A stretch of DNA of 64,000 nt from Euglena gracilis (taxonomy: Eukaryota; Euglenida; Euglenophyceae; Euglenales). The notes below the pieces were generated by a model. That model made no database searches and was not told the origin of the DNA. It worked only from the letters and a program-made list of their open reading frames with translations. Both the position numbers and the translations under genes were made by a program. The stretch is taken from positions 55,362,838-55,426,837 of the forward strand of contig CP154954.1 of assembly GCA_039621445.1 (NCBI GenBank), given 5' to 3'. Positions 11,701-20,500 of this stretch are shown in pieces. Within the stretch, counting starts at the first letter, position 1, and every line of letters begins with the position of its first letter.

Positions 11701-14535
11701 GGCGGCCCTCCACTGGAACGTGGCGCTGGCCGCGGCGGGGGCGCCGCTGCGCGCCGCGACGCTGGCGCTGGAGCTGCTGCAGACGAAGACCGTCCTGCCG
11801 CCGGAGTGGCAGCCCGCCCTCCGCCCGGGCCCCCGGGGGACCGAAATGGAATGTGGAGGCAGGCAGGGCCGGACGGTGGAGCACGCAACCCCCCGATGGA
11901 CGACCCCCCCCGCCCCGCACAACGCCCAGCGGTTGTGCGTTCCTCCTCTGCGTTCAGGAACAAAACGGGTTTCAACGGGGCCTCGGTACACGCCGTGCAA
12001 CCCGAAACAATTCTCCACTGTGATCCGGGGCAGGGAATTCCCTATGCTGGTGGGGAAGGAGCCAGCTACCCAGTATTTTCCAACCAGGAGCTGCAAACTA
12101 ACTGGGCTGTGCACCTTCCTGCCTGTCATGATAACTTTTCAGTACACTTCATTCCAAGTTTGTACGTTTTGTCGGTGAAGCAATGTTCTGCTTCATTTCT
12201 GATGGTTGAAACGAGTTTCTGCTTCCTCTTCCATGCGACGTGAGGGGTTTTTTTGGTTGTCTTTGCCAATAAATTTTCATTTTTTTTTCGCTCGATCATT
12301 TCAGTGGCTTAGCATGATCAGTCAAAGTCAATTTTATTTTCCATAAGGATGTTGTTTTGCAAATTTGGAAATAATTCCAGTGTCCCCTGTACAGGCTGTG
12401 GTTTGGTTCTGTGACGGTAATGTACGACGTGATATACATGTATGATTGATAGACCCCCAATGGCCACGCTTTCATGAATGGGAACAAAACCCACATGAAT
12501 CAAAAGACATCGGCAGTATTAAAAGAAGGTTACAAGTATATCGACACTTTTTACCAAAGAAACTTTTGTCAGTTCACAAGTTGAGTGAGCTGCAGAAACT
12601 GCGACAGGGAACTGGGAATGGGAAATGAACGGACACAGCTGAAGACCTCCCAGATAGTAAATTGAGAAATTTGAGAAACTTGAAATCTTTTGAAATCCTG
12701 CCAGCACCTCGTCACCCCCGAATCCAAACAACCAACAGCATTTGCCACTGCCTAGTATACCACCTTCTGTGGCGCATTGCATGGCCATTGCTCAGCAACC
12801 CCCCGTGACCCCAGGTGGCCGCCTTCAGCTCCTCATCGGGGTGGGACACGGGGTTTGTACGGTGGCGACGGTGAGTGCTGCGGGGCAGCGCTTCTTCGTG
12901 GTCGGTGGCCGGACAGGGAGGGATCATGACGCCCCCCTCATCATGTTGGGATGAAAGGTCACACTTCACCGTCTCGTATTTTGTGTCCCCCCCGCTATGT
13001 CCAATGACCTAGGTCCAACGAACACCCCCCGGGCGGAGGACACTTTTTCGGAGGTTTGGCCAGATTTTCGGCACGACGTTTGTGCCCAAAATTTTGCACC
13101 AAAAATCGGCCAAAAATCAGCCAAAATGACGTCTTTGTCACTTTTTGGGCGGCGCGAAGCGCTGCAAGGAGGATTTCGACGTTTTGGGGGGGGGGACGGG
13201 TCCCGAGGAACCTCCAACTTTTTTTTGACCATTGTCCAACGACCGACCTCCAGTCGGAGGACTCCTTTTTTGGTCAAAACCCCATATCCAATGATAACCC
13301 CTCCCTCCCAGTTGTCGGACAGAGTTTACCCGTTGGACATAGGACGGGGAGTAGTTGATGTGCAACCATCTGGGGAAGCTATCTCCTGTGCTAGCAAGTG
13401 CAAAGAAACACCCCCCCCCCCTCTCTCTCTCTCTGTGTGTGTGTGTGTGTCTGTGAGAGACACACATAGTTCAATTTTCTGGCCAGGATTTCAATACCCG
13501 GACTTCAACCCCTGCTGCCAGGAGGTAAACGCAGCGATGGAGGTGGTGATGCGAGATCTGGCGGTGCCACTGGGCTCCCACATCCTTGTCACCAACGCCA
13601 TGCAACAGGAGGTGTGAATCACCCAGTGATGCTTGGTACATGGTTCCACTTCCGAAAACGAGTGATAGCGAAGTGTACATCACATGCGCAGCTGACCAGT
13701 TGTTTCATCTCTGGACCATTGTTCATCCTCTTTCGGTCGACTTTGCCCCTGGTACTGTTTGCAGTCCAACTGCACCAACCCTTACCCCCCCCCCCTGGAC
13801 GGTGTTGGACCCCTGCACCTGCCATGTGATGCACCCGATCGCCCCTCCCTCCCCTCAGGTACAGTACGCCTTCCGGTGCTTTCCCCGCCTCTGGTACCGC
13901 GACGTCTTGATGTGGGAGCCCGTGGAGGCGCGGCGCAACAGCCGGAGCGACGAGTGGATGTACGAGCTGCAGCACATGCAGGCCAAGGAGGAGGGGTACT
14001 CCGGCAAGGTGCTCCAGGGGGTCTTCCTGCTGGCCAGCGGCGGGGGACTCACTGGTGTTCCTGGGGTGGAGGAGGAGACGGGTATGTATGGGCTCTGCGG
14101 TGGCTCTAATGCGCAAGTATCGGGAATCCTTCCAATTGATTTAGTGGATCCCCATGGGAGTTGTTATTTGGACCCCCCCCAATGGTGGGTCCCTACGGCC
14201 TATGTGATTACTTAGCTGGTTGGTCGTTTTCGCTTTTATTCCTCTGTTTTACCACCCCTGACACAAAAGTGCAACTATGATAGTTTCTGACGGGATGGTG
14301 TGACAACAAAGGAGCGCAATGTAATTATTCCACATTAATGCCGAATGCCCCCTCCCCCCTGCCCCCCAAACCATCAGTGTGGCGGCCCCCCTCCCCCCAG
14401 GACCGGCGCCCATGGGTCCCCTCAGGCAGCCCCCAGTCCTCCGCCGCCGTCCAGGAGGAGATCCGCAAGGTGGAGCGCCTCTACGGGGCCCAGATGTCCC
14501 CCCAGGACGTCGCCAGCCTCCGCCTTCTCTCCAGG
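2295..14535 (+). CDS. Gene A: receptor-type cyclase-like protein, 5'-truncated by the window edge
   Basis: Fifteen exons are recognised by match to gene B and by G/C-rich third positions. They cover the end of a second PstS-like PBP domain, a membrane span, a PFIPDQLL linker, a class III cyclase-like domain and a C-terminal VERLYG helix. The signal peptide and first PBP-like domain must lie upstream of base 1. Compared with gene B, gene A has its own introns at 11,284-11,706 and 12,911-13,519 and lacks several gene B introns. The join between 7,485 and 8,251 is not clean and may hold a 1-nt loss, so whether gene A is intact is open. Presumed to act at the cell surface or flagellar membrane as a ligand sensor; the ligand is unknown. 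Confidence 0.75.
2566..2649 (+). CDS. Gene A exon: PBP-like domain 2, [10 protein letters not shown] strand
   Basis: Reads [20 protein letters not shown] and ends near SC before a possible GT donor at 2,650. It corresponds to the 'AYPL.G..Y' strand of PstS-like proteins and to gene B 38,031-38,141. The 5' boundary is not fixed. Confidence 0.65.
3795..3940 (+). CDS. Gene A exon: C-terminus of PBP-like domain 2
   Basis: Begins after GGGCCAG and reads [15 protein letters not shown] then [11 protein letters not shown], the PstS-type 'v..Fl.Wl....lapLp' ending. Gene B splits the same stretch at DA/SL with a transposon-like intron (38,955-39,947); gene A has none there. The 3' end is approximate, and an element end (CAAGGTTCGATATAAGG) follows at 3,961. 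Confidence 0.8.
3961..4305 (+). mobile_element. Element related to the one at 48,118, 3' end decayed
   Basis: Starts CAAGGTTCGATATAAGG and shares ACCAGAGGGGG...CCCCACCTGCCCTT with the 3' half of the element at 48,118-48,272. The right terminus no longer matches well. It lies directly after the last PBP-like exon of gene A. Confidence 0.45.
4835..5620. repeat. GAATAG/C-run repeat cluster
   Basis: Repeated units of C-run plus GAATAG and two copies of CGACCA(A/G)CGTTCC (about 4,882 and 5,166). A related cluster is at 49,800-50,170. Probably another repeat family in introns; no terminal duplication found. Confidence 0.55.
5806..5933 (+). CDS. Gene A exon: transmembrane segment
   Basis: Reads [18 protein letters not shown] then [13 protein letters not shown]: one hydrophobic span of about 22 residues followed by a Lys-containing stop-transfer. 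Matches gene B 41,795-41,900. It marks the switch from extracellular PBP-like domains to the cytoplasmic part. The start after GCCAG and the end before GTTCCC are best guesses. Confidence 0.8.
5982..6450 (+). mobile_element. CATA-family element with perfect ends and perfect 8-bp duplication
   Basis: CATACATCTCTCTAAGG at 5,982 and its exact complement ending at 6,450; flanks ATCCAGTC at 5,974 and 6,451 are identical. The centre is TTTCGGCGCAAAGCGCCGAAA (6,139-6,159), a perfect hairpin. It lies about 50 bp after the transmembrane exon of gene A. The cleanest example in the window. Confidence 0.95.
7375..7485 (+). CDS. Gene A exon: cytoplasmic helix [10 protein letters not shown]
   Basis: Reads [20 protein letters not shown] then [10 protein letters not shown]. 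Gene B has the same residues but split by an intron after VAQ (42,612-42,908), while gene A is continuous there and interrupted after DAVA. No AG acceptor sits at the position used by gene B, so the 5' end is uncertain. Confidence 0.75.
8251..8319 (+). CDS. Gene A exon: [19 protein letters not shown]
   Basis: Reads [20 protein letters not shown] then LTE, ending before GTCAGC exactly as gene B does at 43,026. The upstream join to DAVA is unclear: the expected codons GTGGCATGG are represented here by GTGGAAGG, one base shorter. Confidence 0.75.
8453..8765 (+). repeat. CA/CGCA microsatellite
   Basis: About 300 bp of CA, CGCA and TGCA units directly before the PFIPDQLL exon of gene A. Confidence 0.95.
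8815..9020 (+). CDS. Gene A exon: PFIPDQLL linker
   Basis: Begins after GCGCCACCAG with [15 protein letters not shown], nearly identical to gene B 45,163 ([15 protein letters not shown]). A (F/Y)(I/L)P..LL motif often stands between membrane-proximal helices and catalytic domains in protist receptors. The following Ser/Pro-rich tail keeps G/C at third positions to about 9,020; the 3' end is not resolved. Confidence 0.7.
9184..9400 (+). CDS. Gene A exon (tentative): Arg/Pro-rich linker
   Basis: A GC-rich open stretch with almost only G or C at third positions, reading [18 protein letters not shown] near its end. Gene B has a related island (47,326-47,500) with GDRVRRT in one frame and ATASAG in another. 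Two frames are conserved about equally, so frame and limits are tentative. Confidence 0.45.
9471..10357 (+). mobile_element. Large CATA-family element with perfect 8-bp duplication
   Basis: Starts CATACAATCACTTGG and ends AAATTGTATG; flanks TTCCATGT at 9,463 and 10,358 are identical. Inside are GTGACTGACTGG motifs, a CCGGCGCCGAAGGTGCCG core, and two blocks of a TTTCCGCAATT tandem repeat (9,838-9,945 and 10,243-10,302) separated by other sequence. At 887 bp it is longer than its relatives, probably by internal repeat growth. Confidence 0.85.
10853..10902 (+). CDS. Gene A exon: first strand of cyclase-like domain (RTYMFTRF)
   Basis: Starts after GGGCCAG and reads [13 protein letters not shown]. 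This lines up with the first beta strand of class III cyclases (F.D(I/V).G), but the metal-binding Asp is replaced by Arg, as in gene B. The exon ends before GCCCAC; gene B ends before GCCCCA at the same place, so a GC donor is possible. Confidence 0.65.
11140..11283 (+). CDS. Gene A exon: cyclase-like domain, DEEAAGTM to DSVA
   Basis: Reads [20 protein letters not shown] then [18 protein letters not shown]: helix 1 to the beta2-beta3 turn of a class III cyclase. The 'K..GD' hairpin appears as KVMYD, with Asp kept and Gly replaced by Tyr. The 3' end is set inside the 8-bp duplication of the element at 11,287; the 5' end is uncertain because no close AG acceptor is seen. Confidence 0.75.
11284..11706 (+). 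mobile_element. Transposon-derived nonconventional intron, gene A only (CAGGC family)
   Basis: The element spans 11,287-11,701 with ends CAGGCTTGTGCTTAAGG and CCTTAAGCAAAAGCCTG (inverted, one mismatch). Flanks are GTGGCCCT (11,279-11,286) and GCGGCCCT (11,702-11,709). Cutting 3 nt before CAG and 5 nt after CTG rejoins GTG GCC CTC CAC TGG (VALHW), exactly as in gene B, which has no intron here. Neither GT nor AG marks the cut ends. Confidence 0.85.
11707..11828 (+). CDS. Gene A exon: cyclase-like domain, LHWNV to LRPG
   Basis: Reads [20 protein letters not shown] then [14 protein letters not shown]. It corresponds to the '(A/V)xWN.P....hA..A...AL.m' helix after the GD turn of class III cyclases. 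Gene A is continuous at LALELLQ, where gene B carries an element intron (48,823-49,073). The 3' end lies near CGCCCGG. Confidence 0.8.
12825..12910 (+). CDS. Gene A exon: cyclase-like domain, [11 protein letters not shown]
   Basis: Reads [20 protein letters not shown] then RFFVVGG. It matches the 'I.iG...G..G...R.f.v.G' strand pair of class III cyclases; the second substrate-selecting residue (Asp or Cys in active enzymes) is Phe. The 3' end follows the 3-nt rule before CAG at 12,914. Confidence 0.75.
12911..13519 (+). mobile_element. Probable nonconventional intron, gene A only
   Basis: No GT donor occurs before an in-frame stop. An element starting CAGGGAGGG (12,914) and ending CCCCTG (13,514) fits the 3-nt/5-nt rule and gives GGC CAG GAG GTA, the same length as gene B GGC CGG GAA GTG, which has no intron. 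The flanking duplication is poor (TGGCCGGA / CTGCCAGG), so this is weaker than the other cases. A CT/GT microsatellite lies inside (13,418-13,455). Confidence 0.6.
13520..13611 (+). CDS. Gene A exon: cyclase-like domain, [14 protein letters not shown]
   Basis: Reads [20 protein letters not shown] then [10 protein letters not shown]. It fits the 'V..A......A...g..ilvs' helix-strand of class III cyclases. The catalytic Asn and Arg of active enzymes (N..A.R) are not present. A GT donor follows GAG at 13,612, shared with gene B at 51,985. Confidence 0.8.
13859..14047 (+). CDS. Gene A exon: C-terminal strand of cyclase-like domain
   Basis: Starts after CCCTCAG and reads [20 protein letters not shown] then [20 protein letters not shown] and [15 protein letters not shown]. 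It resembles the 'lkg....v.vyE' end of class III cyclase domains. Gene B splits it at YQL/QHM with an element intron; gene A does not. Confidence 0.8.
14401..14535 (+). CDS. Gene A exon: C-terminal VERLYG helix
   Basis: Starts after CCCCCCAG and reads [20 protein letters not shown] then [13 protein letters not shown]. The helix is conserved in gene B (54,741-54,915) as VQEEIGRVERLYGPQLSPQD. No family is recognised; the position suggests a coiled C-terminal extension. Whether it is the last exon is unknown. Confidence 0.75.
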
Positions 14536-17500
14536 GCAGGCCGCTGGCCTGACCCCCCGCCCCCCCTAAAGGACCAAAGTCCCCCCCCCCCCGGGAAGTT
14601 GGCTTCAGCCAAGTTTGGCAAGTAGAGAGAGGGAAGCCAAACTCTCACACCGCCGCGAGGGCTACGTCTCGGGAACTTCCAACGTGGCAAGGCAAAGGTC
14701 AGGGCCCCGGTGACAATCTCCCGCGGCGGGGTCTCTGCCGACCACCGTTTTGTCATTAGGAGGGGGTCGCTCCTGAAATCATGCAACAGGGGCCACAGGG
14801 TCCAATCCAACTCAGGAAGGCGAGCAGTGGGCGCGTTTTGGGCCAGACGTCTGTGGAGGGAAACCACACGGCTCATTTCCATCTCGGTCTGTACTCCTAT
14901 TTCGTGTCGAAAGGCGTTCGGCAGTTTTCAACAAAACTGATGACGAGAACGCGGCAAACAAATAGCAAACAAATGCAAAAGTGTCCGAACTAATCAAATG
15001 GATCAAAAATGTGCTCAGAGGTCGAAGAGGCTGTTGAAGCATCCCCCCAAGGAAATTGTCACCTGGGACTGTGTTCGCTGAAAAACTGACTTCAGAGTTT
15101 CAAGTCACCGAGCTGCCTGGGAGCTGCTGGGTTGTTTGGTATTTGGGGGTAGGCGTGTGGTTTATTGTATAACAGACCCCCCAAGCTCTTTTATTTCCGC
15201 AGCGGCCTGCATCCAATCCCTTGGCTGCCATGACCTCGTTGTGTCCTGCCTTTAAACGGCACACGTCCATCGTCAACACATCCAACGCCCGAGGCCGAGA
15301 ACCAGGCCCTGTGCACAGCTGTGCCTGTGCCAAACTGAACCCGTATATCACCCAGAATTCTAGGCATCGGCCTGCGCCTTACATATTGCACGGTTATATA
15401 TTCCTTGCCAGATATATATTTAGTGTGGCCCACCATTGTGGATGATTTGTTGCTCACTGCGGCCAACAAAAAAATTTGTAGCCCATGTGCGGCCACCAAG
15501 ATTTTTCTGAATCAATAGCTGTAATTACTGTTGATTCATCAGTGTTGCTTTCATGTCACCTTGTTCTCGCCTTCTGCACCTCATGAAGCAATCATCTTTG
15601 ACTTTTTTTTTGCGCTCAAGCGTTGTTGCGAGGGCTGTAGCTTAGAAAATTTGACCCCACCCCCTGGGTGGGGGTCCAGCCAACCATGGTTTGCCTTAAT
15701 TCGGTTAGAGCGGTCATGGTTCGCTTGGTTCCTCCATGCTGACCTTTTCCACACTGATCGACACTGAAGCATCGAAGATGAATCCTCTGAAGATTCACTT
15801 GCTGCTTGTAAATGACTGGTTGCTGAAGAATTAGACAAGCTACTTTGTGTTGCACAGTCACTTCCACAATCCGAAAAAGAGACCCTTCAGAAGAAGAGCC
15901 AAAACCATGCCCAGGTGTCGTTGCTTGGTGATGGGCAGTCCGTCGTTCGCATGTGACGGCCCAGAGCCGAACAACCAACTTTCCCTGCCATTTTTCCACA
16001 CAACCCGAAACTGATGGCGATCCCCTTCCTGACCTGGGAACTTAGATTTCATCCCATGGGGTAGGACCCAACGAAGATGATGATGAACCACCTCCAGGGG
16101 CCAAATCAGAAGCGGTTTCGTTCTCCTCACCGGCCGCCAGGGCGTTATTTAACACAACCCCCCCCAAGGTCCAGCTCAGAGGCTGGAAAATTCGGGCTGG
16201 CTGGAAAAAGGCTGCTCTGCTGGCTGACCTCCCCCCCCTTAGGGTGCTGGGCTGGAACTGGGCGGTCAAACTGGTACCAAAACAATCGAAATTGCAAAAA
16301 GTCACAAAATCAAACATGCAAAAATTGATTTTTTTTAACCTCAAAGTTGTCCTAATTAACCCTTTTCCACCCATTTTTGTTTGTTTGCTTCTCCGGTGGC
16401 ACTGTTCACAAATACAAATGAATTTTGTCGGTACGTGAGTGTACGGTCTGCGGGGAAGTGCACAACAGTGTCAAAGAGCATGAGGATGGGGGGGAGGGGG
16501 AGGGTGGCCGGCACACCTGCCATCTCACTCGTGATGAGTGAGGAGTTATAAGAGTCACCCACTGGAGGTGGTGTGCCTTTGGTGCAAATAGGATAAGCGC
16601 TTCTAGGGGCTCTTGTTTTAATGGTTGTCTAAATTCAGCTCACCGCAGCTTCCCACCGGCTGTCCAAGAACCCCAGGAGCCCTGTTTAGTATCCTTGATA
16701 GCTTGGGAGACCGTTCTTTGGGGGGGGGGGCGTGCATTGGCGACCCACTTTGGCAGGATCAACCCTTTCCCCATCGGGGCAACCGGGCACCCCCATCACC
16801 CGGTCCTGGCCCTCGCGTGCCAACCACCCAAAACCCCCCCACACCCCCCGCCGGGGCCGGCGGAAAAATGCATCCCTCCCCCAACCAAACCACCGGGGCC
16901 CGACCATCCCCGGTTGGCGGTCGGTGGGGCGGCTTCCGTGGAGCTCCAAGGGGAGACACCGGACGGCGCTGGGGTTCGCTGCCTCCGGCTGTGGCGGGCA
17001 ATGGGGGGGGGGGTTGGCTCCATAACAAGAGGGTGGTGGGGCTCCCCAAATCACCCAAATCTACCGACTGATCATCACAGGAAACTGCCCAGAATGGTTA
17101 GATTGAACAGGAGGAGGATGGGGAGGGGTCATTTTAGACCGGTGCAAAACAGGGTTTTGACAACATTTTGACAAAAATTTTGACCCCCTGGAAAAAGAAG
17201 ACGACAGTTTGGATGCTTCTGACTATACATCCAAACAGAAAAATGATACCTCTGCCGGCTCTAGAATCAAAAACCCTTCCCTGGGAAGCTGTCCTCTGCC
17301 CTCTGTGCCCCTTTACCTGTCCTCATACTACATCCGAGGCTAACACTGACTCAAACCCTGGCATATGGGTGCCTCTAATGGGGCTCTGCATCTGTGGTAC
17401 GAGGGAGTGGCTCCCCACCCCCAGCCACGGCAGTTGGATGCGATTCCCTACCACACTTGGAAGATTGAGCAATAGCTGCAGTCTTGGCCCATGGTCCACC

Positions 17501-20500
17501 AGTGAGTGGCTGAGGTGTCAAAAGATCAATCTGCACATCTTCAAGGTTAGTGGTCCACCTTTGTGCCCCACCACAATTTTTTTGTTCCTCTTATTGTGGC
17601 CACCCAAAAAAATGTGGCCCACCGGGCATTTGTGAGCCACACTAAATGGATGTCTGTTCCTCCCACGCCGTTGCAGTGCGCACCTCCAGGATTCCCTTCC
17701 ACCCAGGGAATTACCCTGGCTCTGGCGCACCCTCTTTTCTCCTCTTTTGTTTTTTTGCTGTTGTGCCCTGCATACATCCCTCCACCCGCACCAAGCCGTC
17801 GGTCCCGTGTGTGGAAGGCAATTTTCTGTCGTGTTGCCATTTTTGCGTTCCCGGGATTGATCGCTCACAGTGATGGAACAAAGCTGGGTGAAGGTTTGCC
17901 AAGCAAGGCATACAGGGACCAATGCCGGAGGCAGTTTCCCTGGGGCTCGGCTGGATGCCACGTGTGAAAACACGGATGAGAATACGCCAATGAGGCTTGC
18001 ACAATCTGCCGCTGTTGGCAACCCCGATGAAATTCATTAGGGAGTGCCTGCGAAAAATTCTGGCAAGTTGTGACTGAGGGGAAAAGGCTCGGAGGGGTCC
18101 CATCCTGCATTCCAGAAATACAACGCTCACTCAGCCGCGCCGAAATGTTTTTATGGAAATGGTCTCAGGCGGCCCAATTCTTCACCCCCCCCCCCGTCTC
18201 GCGGCTGGCTGTTTGGGGGGGGGACCTCCCCGGGGGTCTTAAAAAAGAAGCCTGAGTGCCGGGAGGGATGGATTAGATTGGCAAATTCTGTGCTTAAGTT
18301 TTAACTTAAAACAGAAAATTCCGAGATTCAAGCCAGAGTCATCAGCCTATCACACGAGCAACCCCCATCATATTACTGGCTCTCAGGGGGGGGGGTTGAA
18401 GCATGAGGCTGCCAAAATCAAATGCATCCATGAAAATCAGGAACCTTTTATTTAAGGCGAAGATAAGCAATGCTTTTTTGTTTTCATTTTTGATAATTTA
18501 GCAATTAATTACAGGCAAAATAGCGTGGGAGCCGACTTTGCTTAAGGTTTGCAGTACCCCCACGGGGGGGGGGGGGGGGCTGGACTGCAGCTAGTCCAAA
18601 TTTGGCTGGTGGAAATCCTAGCAGACCTTGGGGGGGGGGGTCTGCTAGCGGGGGGCTAGCTGGCGGAATTTTTTTTTCAGTGACCGGCGCAAAGTGCCGA
18701 AAATTTTTGATCCCCCAAAACGGCCAAAAGTGCCCATTTTCGGCCATCTTTGGGGGTTTTTTTGGAACAAAATCAGCAAAACACCAATTAGAAACCTACT
18801 TTCCACCTCGAAATTTTTTTTTCATTTGGGGGGCCCCCCCGTGGGGGTGGGGGGGGGTCTAGCTAGTCCATTTTTTTCCAATGTCCAGCAAAATGGCTAG
18901 CCAGTAAACCCCCCAGGGTCTTCAAGAAATGGCCTGTGTGAGAGACAAAGTTGGTGAATTTGCTGTCGAATATATATTTGATTCCCTTATTTTTTGTGTG
19001 TTATTTCCAGATTGAATCTCCCCATTGATTTCCCCATTTCTTTTGATGTTTTCTTGAGTTGTTTCTGATTTTTTTTGATTTATTTTGTAATGATAATGAA
19101 TCAAATTAATCAAATCAATTTTTTTTGTGAAAATATTGGCTCCGAAAAAGCAGATTGTGTCTTTTTGATAACAAAAATCGATTTTTCCAGTATGACTGTT
19201 TTGACAGTATGACGATATGATTTTTCCAGTATGATCGGAAAATTGGGGAATTTCCCCTCCGAAAATAGCAGCAAACTGATTGCGGAGCTGGTTGAAAGAT
19301 TGCCCCCGCCCCTGGCCATGTTGGGTGATGCTGTTGAAGTCACAGCCGCCTTGGTGTGCCACCAGCCGAATACGAATCTGGCAGTGACGCACTGGCCTGG
19401 CCATGACTGGCAGTGCCTCTCCGCCTGGTTGCTTGGGGGCCGCTCTGCCGCAGTTCATGCAGGGGACCTTAAAAAAAAAACTCTTGAAGGCAGCAGGAGC
19501 TGTGACAGTGCCAATTCAATTACTGTCCTGACAAAAATTGCAGTGAACAAAATTTTTGGGAATTATCTCAAAATTTCCCAAGTTTTTTCCTTTCAAATTT
19601 GTCACCCGTACCTTTCCGACAGCATTTGAGCAAGGCACGAAGTGTGGACGAAGAAGCCCTTTGGTGAGCCAAGAACCCTGTTTGTGGTCTACAGAGTTCG
19701 GCCAGCTCATTGAGTACAGTGTTGGGAACTGCTGATCCATCCATTTTTCAAAAGAAGTCTGAGTTGTTGGGGAAAAATTTGACGCACTTCCCAAAATTTT
19801 CCTCTACAATTTTTCAAAAAAAAAATAAAACCAAAATTTTCCCTAAATTGAATTTTCCGAAATCAAAATTTTCCCAAAATTTTTCGTAATTTTCAAAATT
19901 CAATTTTACTTAATTAATTAATTAATTAATTTATTAATTAATTTTTATACATTCAATTATTCATAATTGAATTTAAATATATAAATTTCATAATTTCCCG
20001 TAGTTTTTGTTCACCGTAATTTTTGTCTGCACTCCACAACTTATCTTGTACTGCCCTCGCCTTTCTCACCCATAAGGGTTCGACACAAAACGCAAAAGGT
20101 GAGGGGGCCACACTTACCCCAAGAGACCTTTTATTACGGAAATCACTTCCCCCTGCTGTTCCCTCGACGAAAATCCCTAAACATTCCCTAAACATTTTCA
20201 AAAGAACCAAGTCCAGGAACTCAAACTGTTTGGGGGTGCCAGCACCTTTCCCAACCGGTCGGGTAAGAAGTAAGAACCTTGTTGGTTGGCCGGAGGCGAA
20301 GGTGAGCCGGGCACGGACTGCATGACGGCCCAACCGTTTTCGTCAGGCACTGTTCTCCCCCCCCCCCTCCTCTTGGTGATTTCGAACGAATCGGCACATC
20401 GCCGCCGGGAGCTTGGGATTTGGGTGGGGGTCGATATCTGGTCGATGGACTGATTGCCTGGTTAGTGGCCCTGTCCACCAACCAGAGAGATTTTTTTTTT

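Noticed and set aside
18922-19458. Minus-strand open frame of about 178 codons
   Set aside because: No recognisable family, AT-rich codons unlike the real exons, and the opposite strand is equally open; not supported as a gene.
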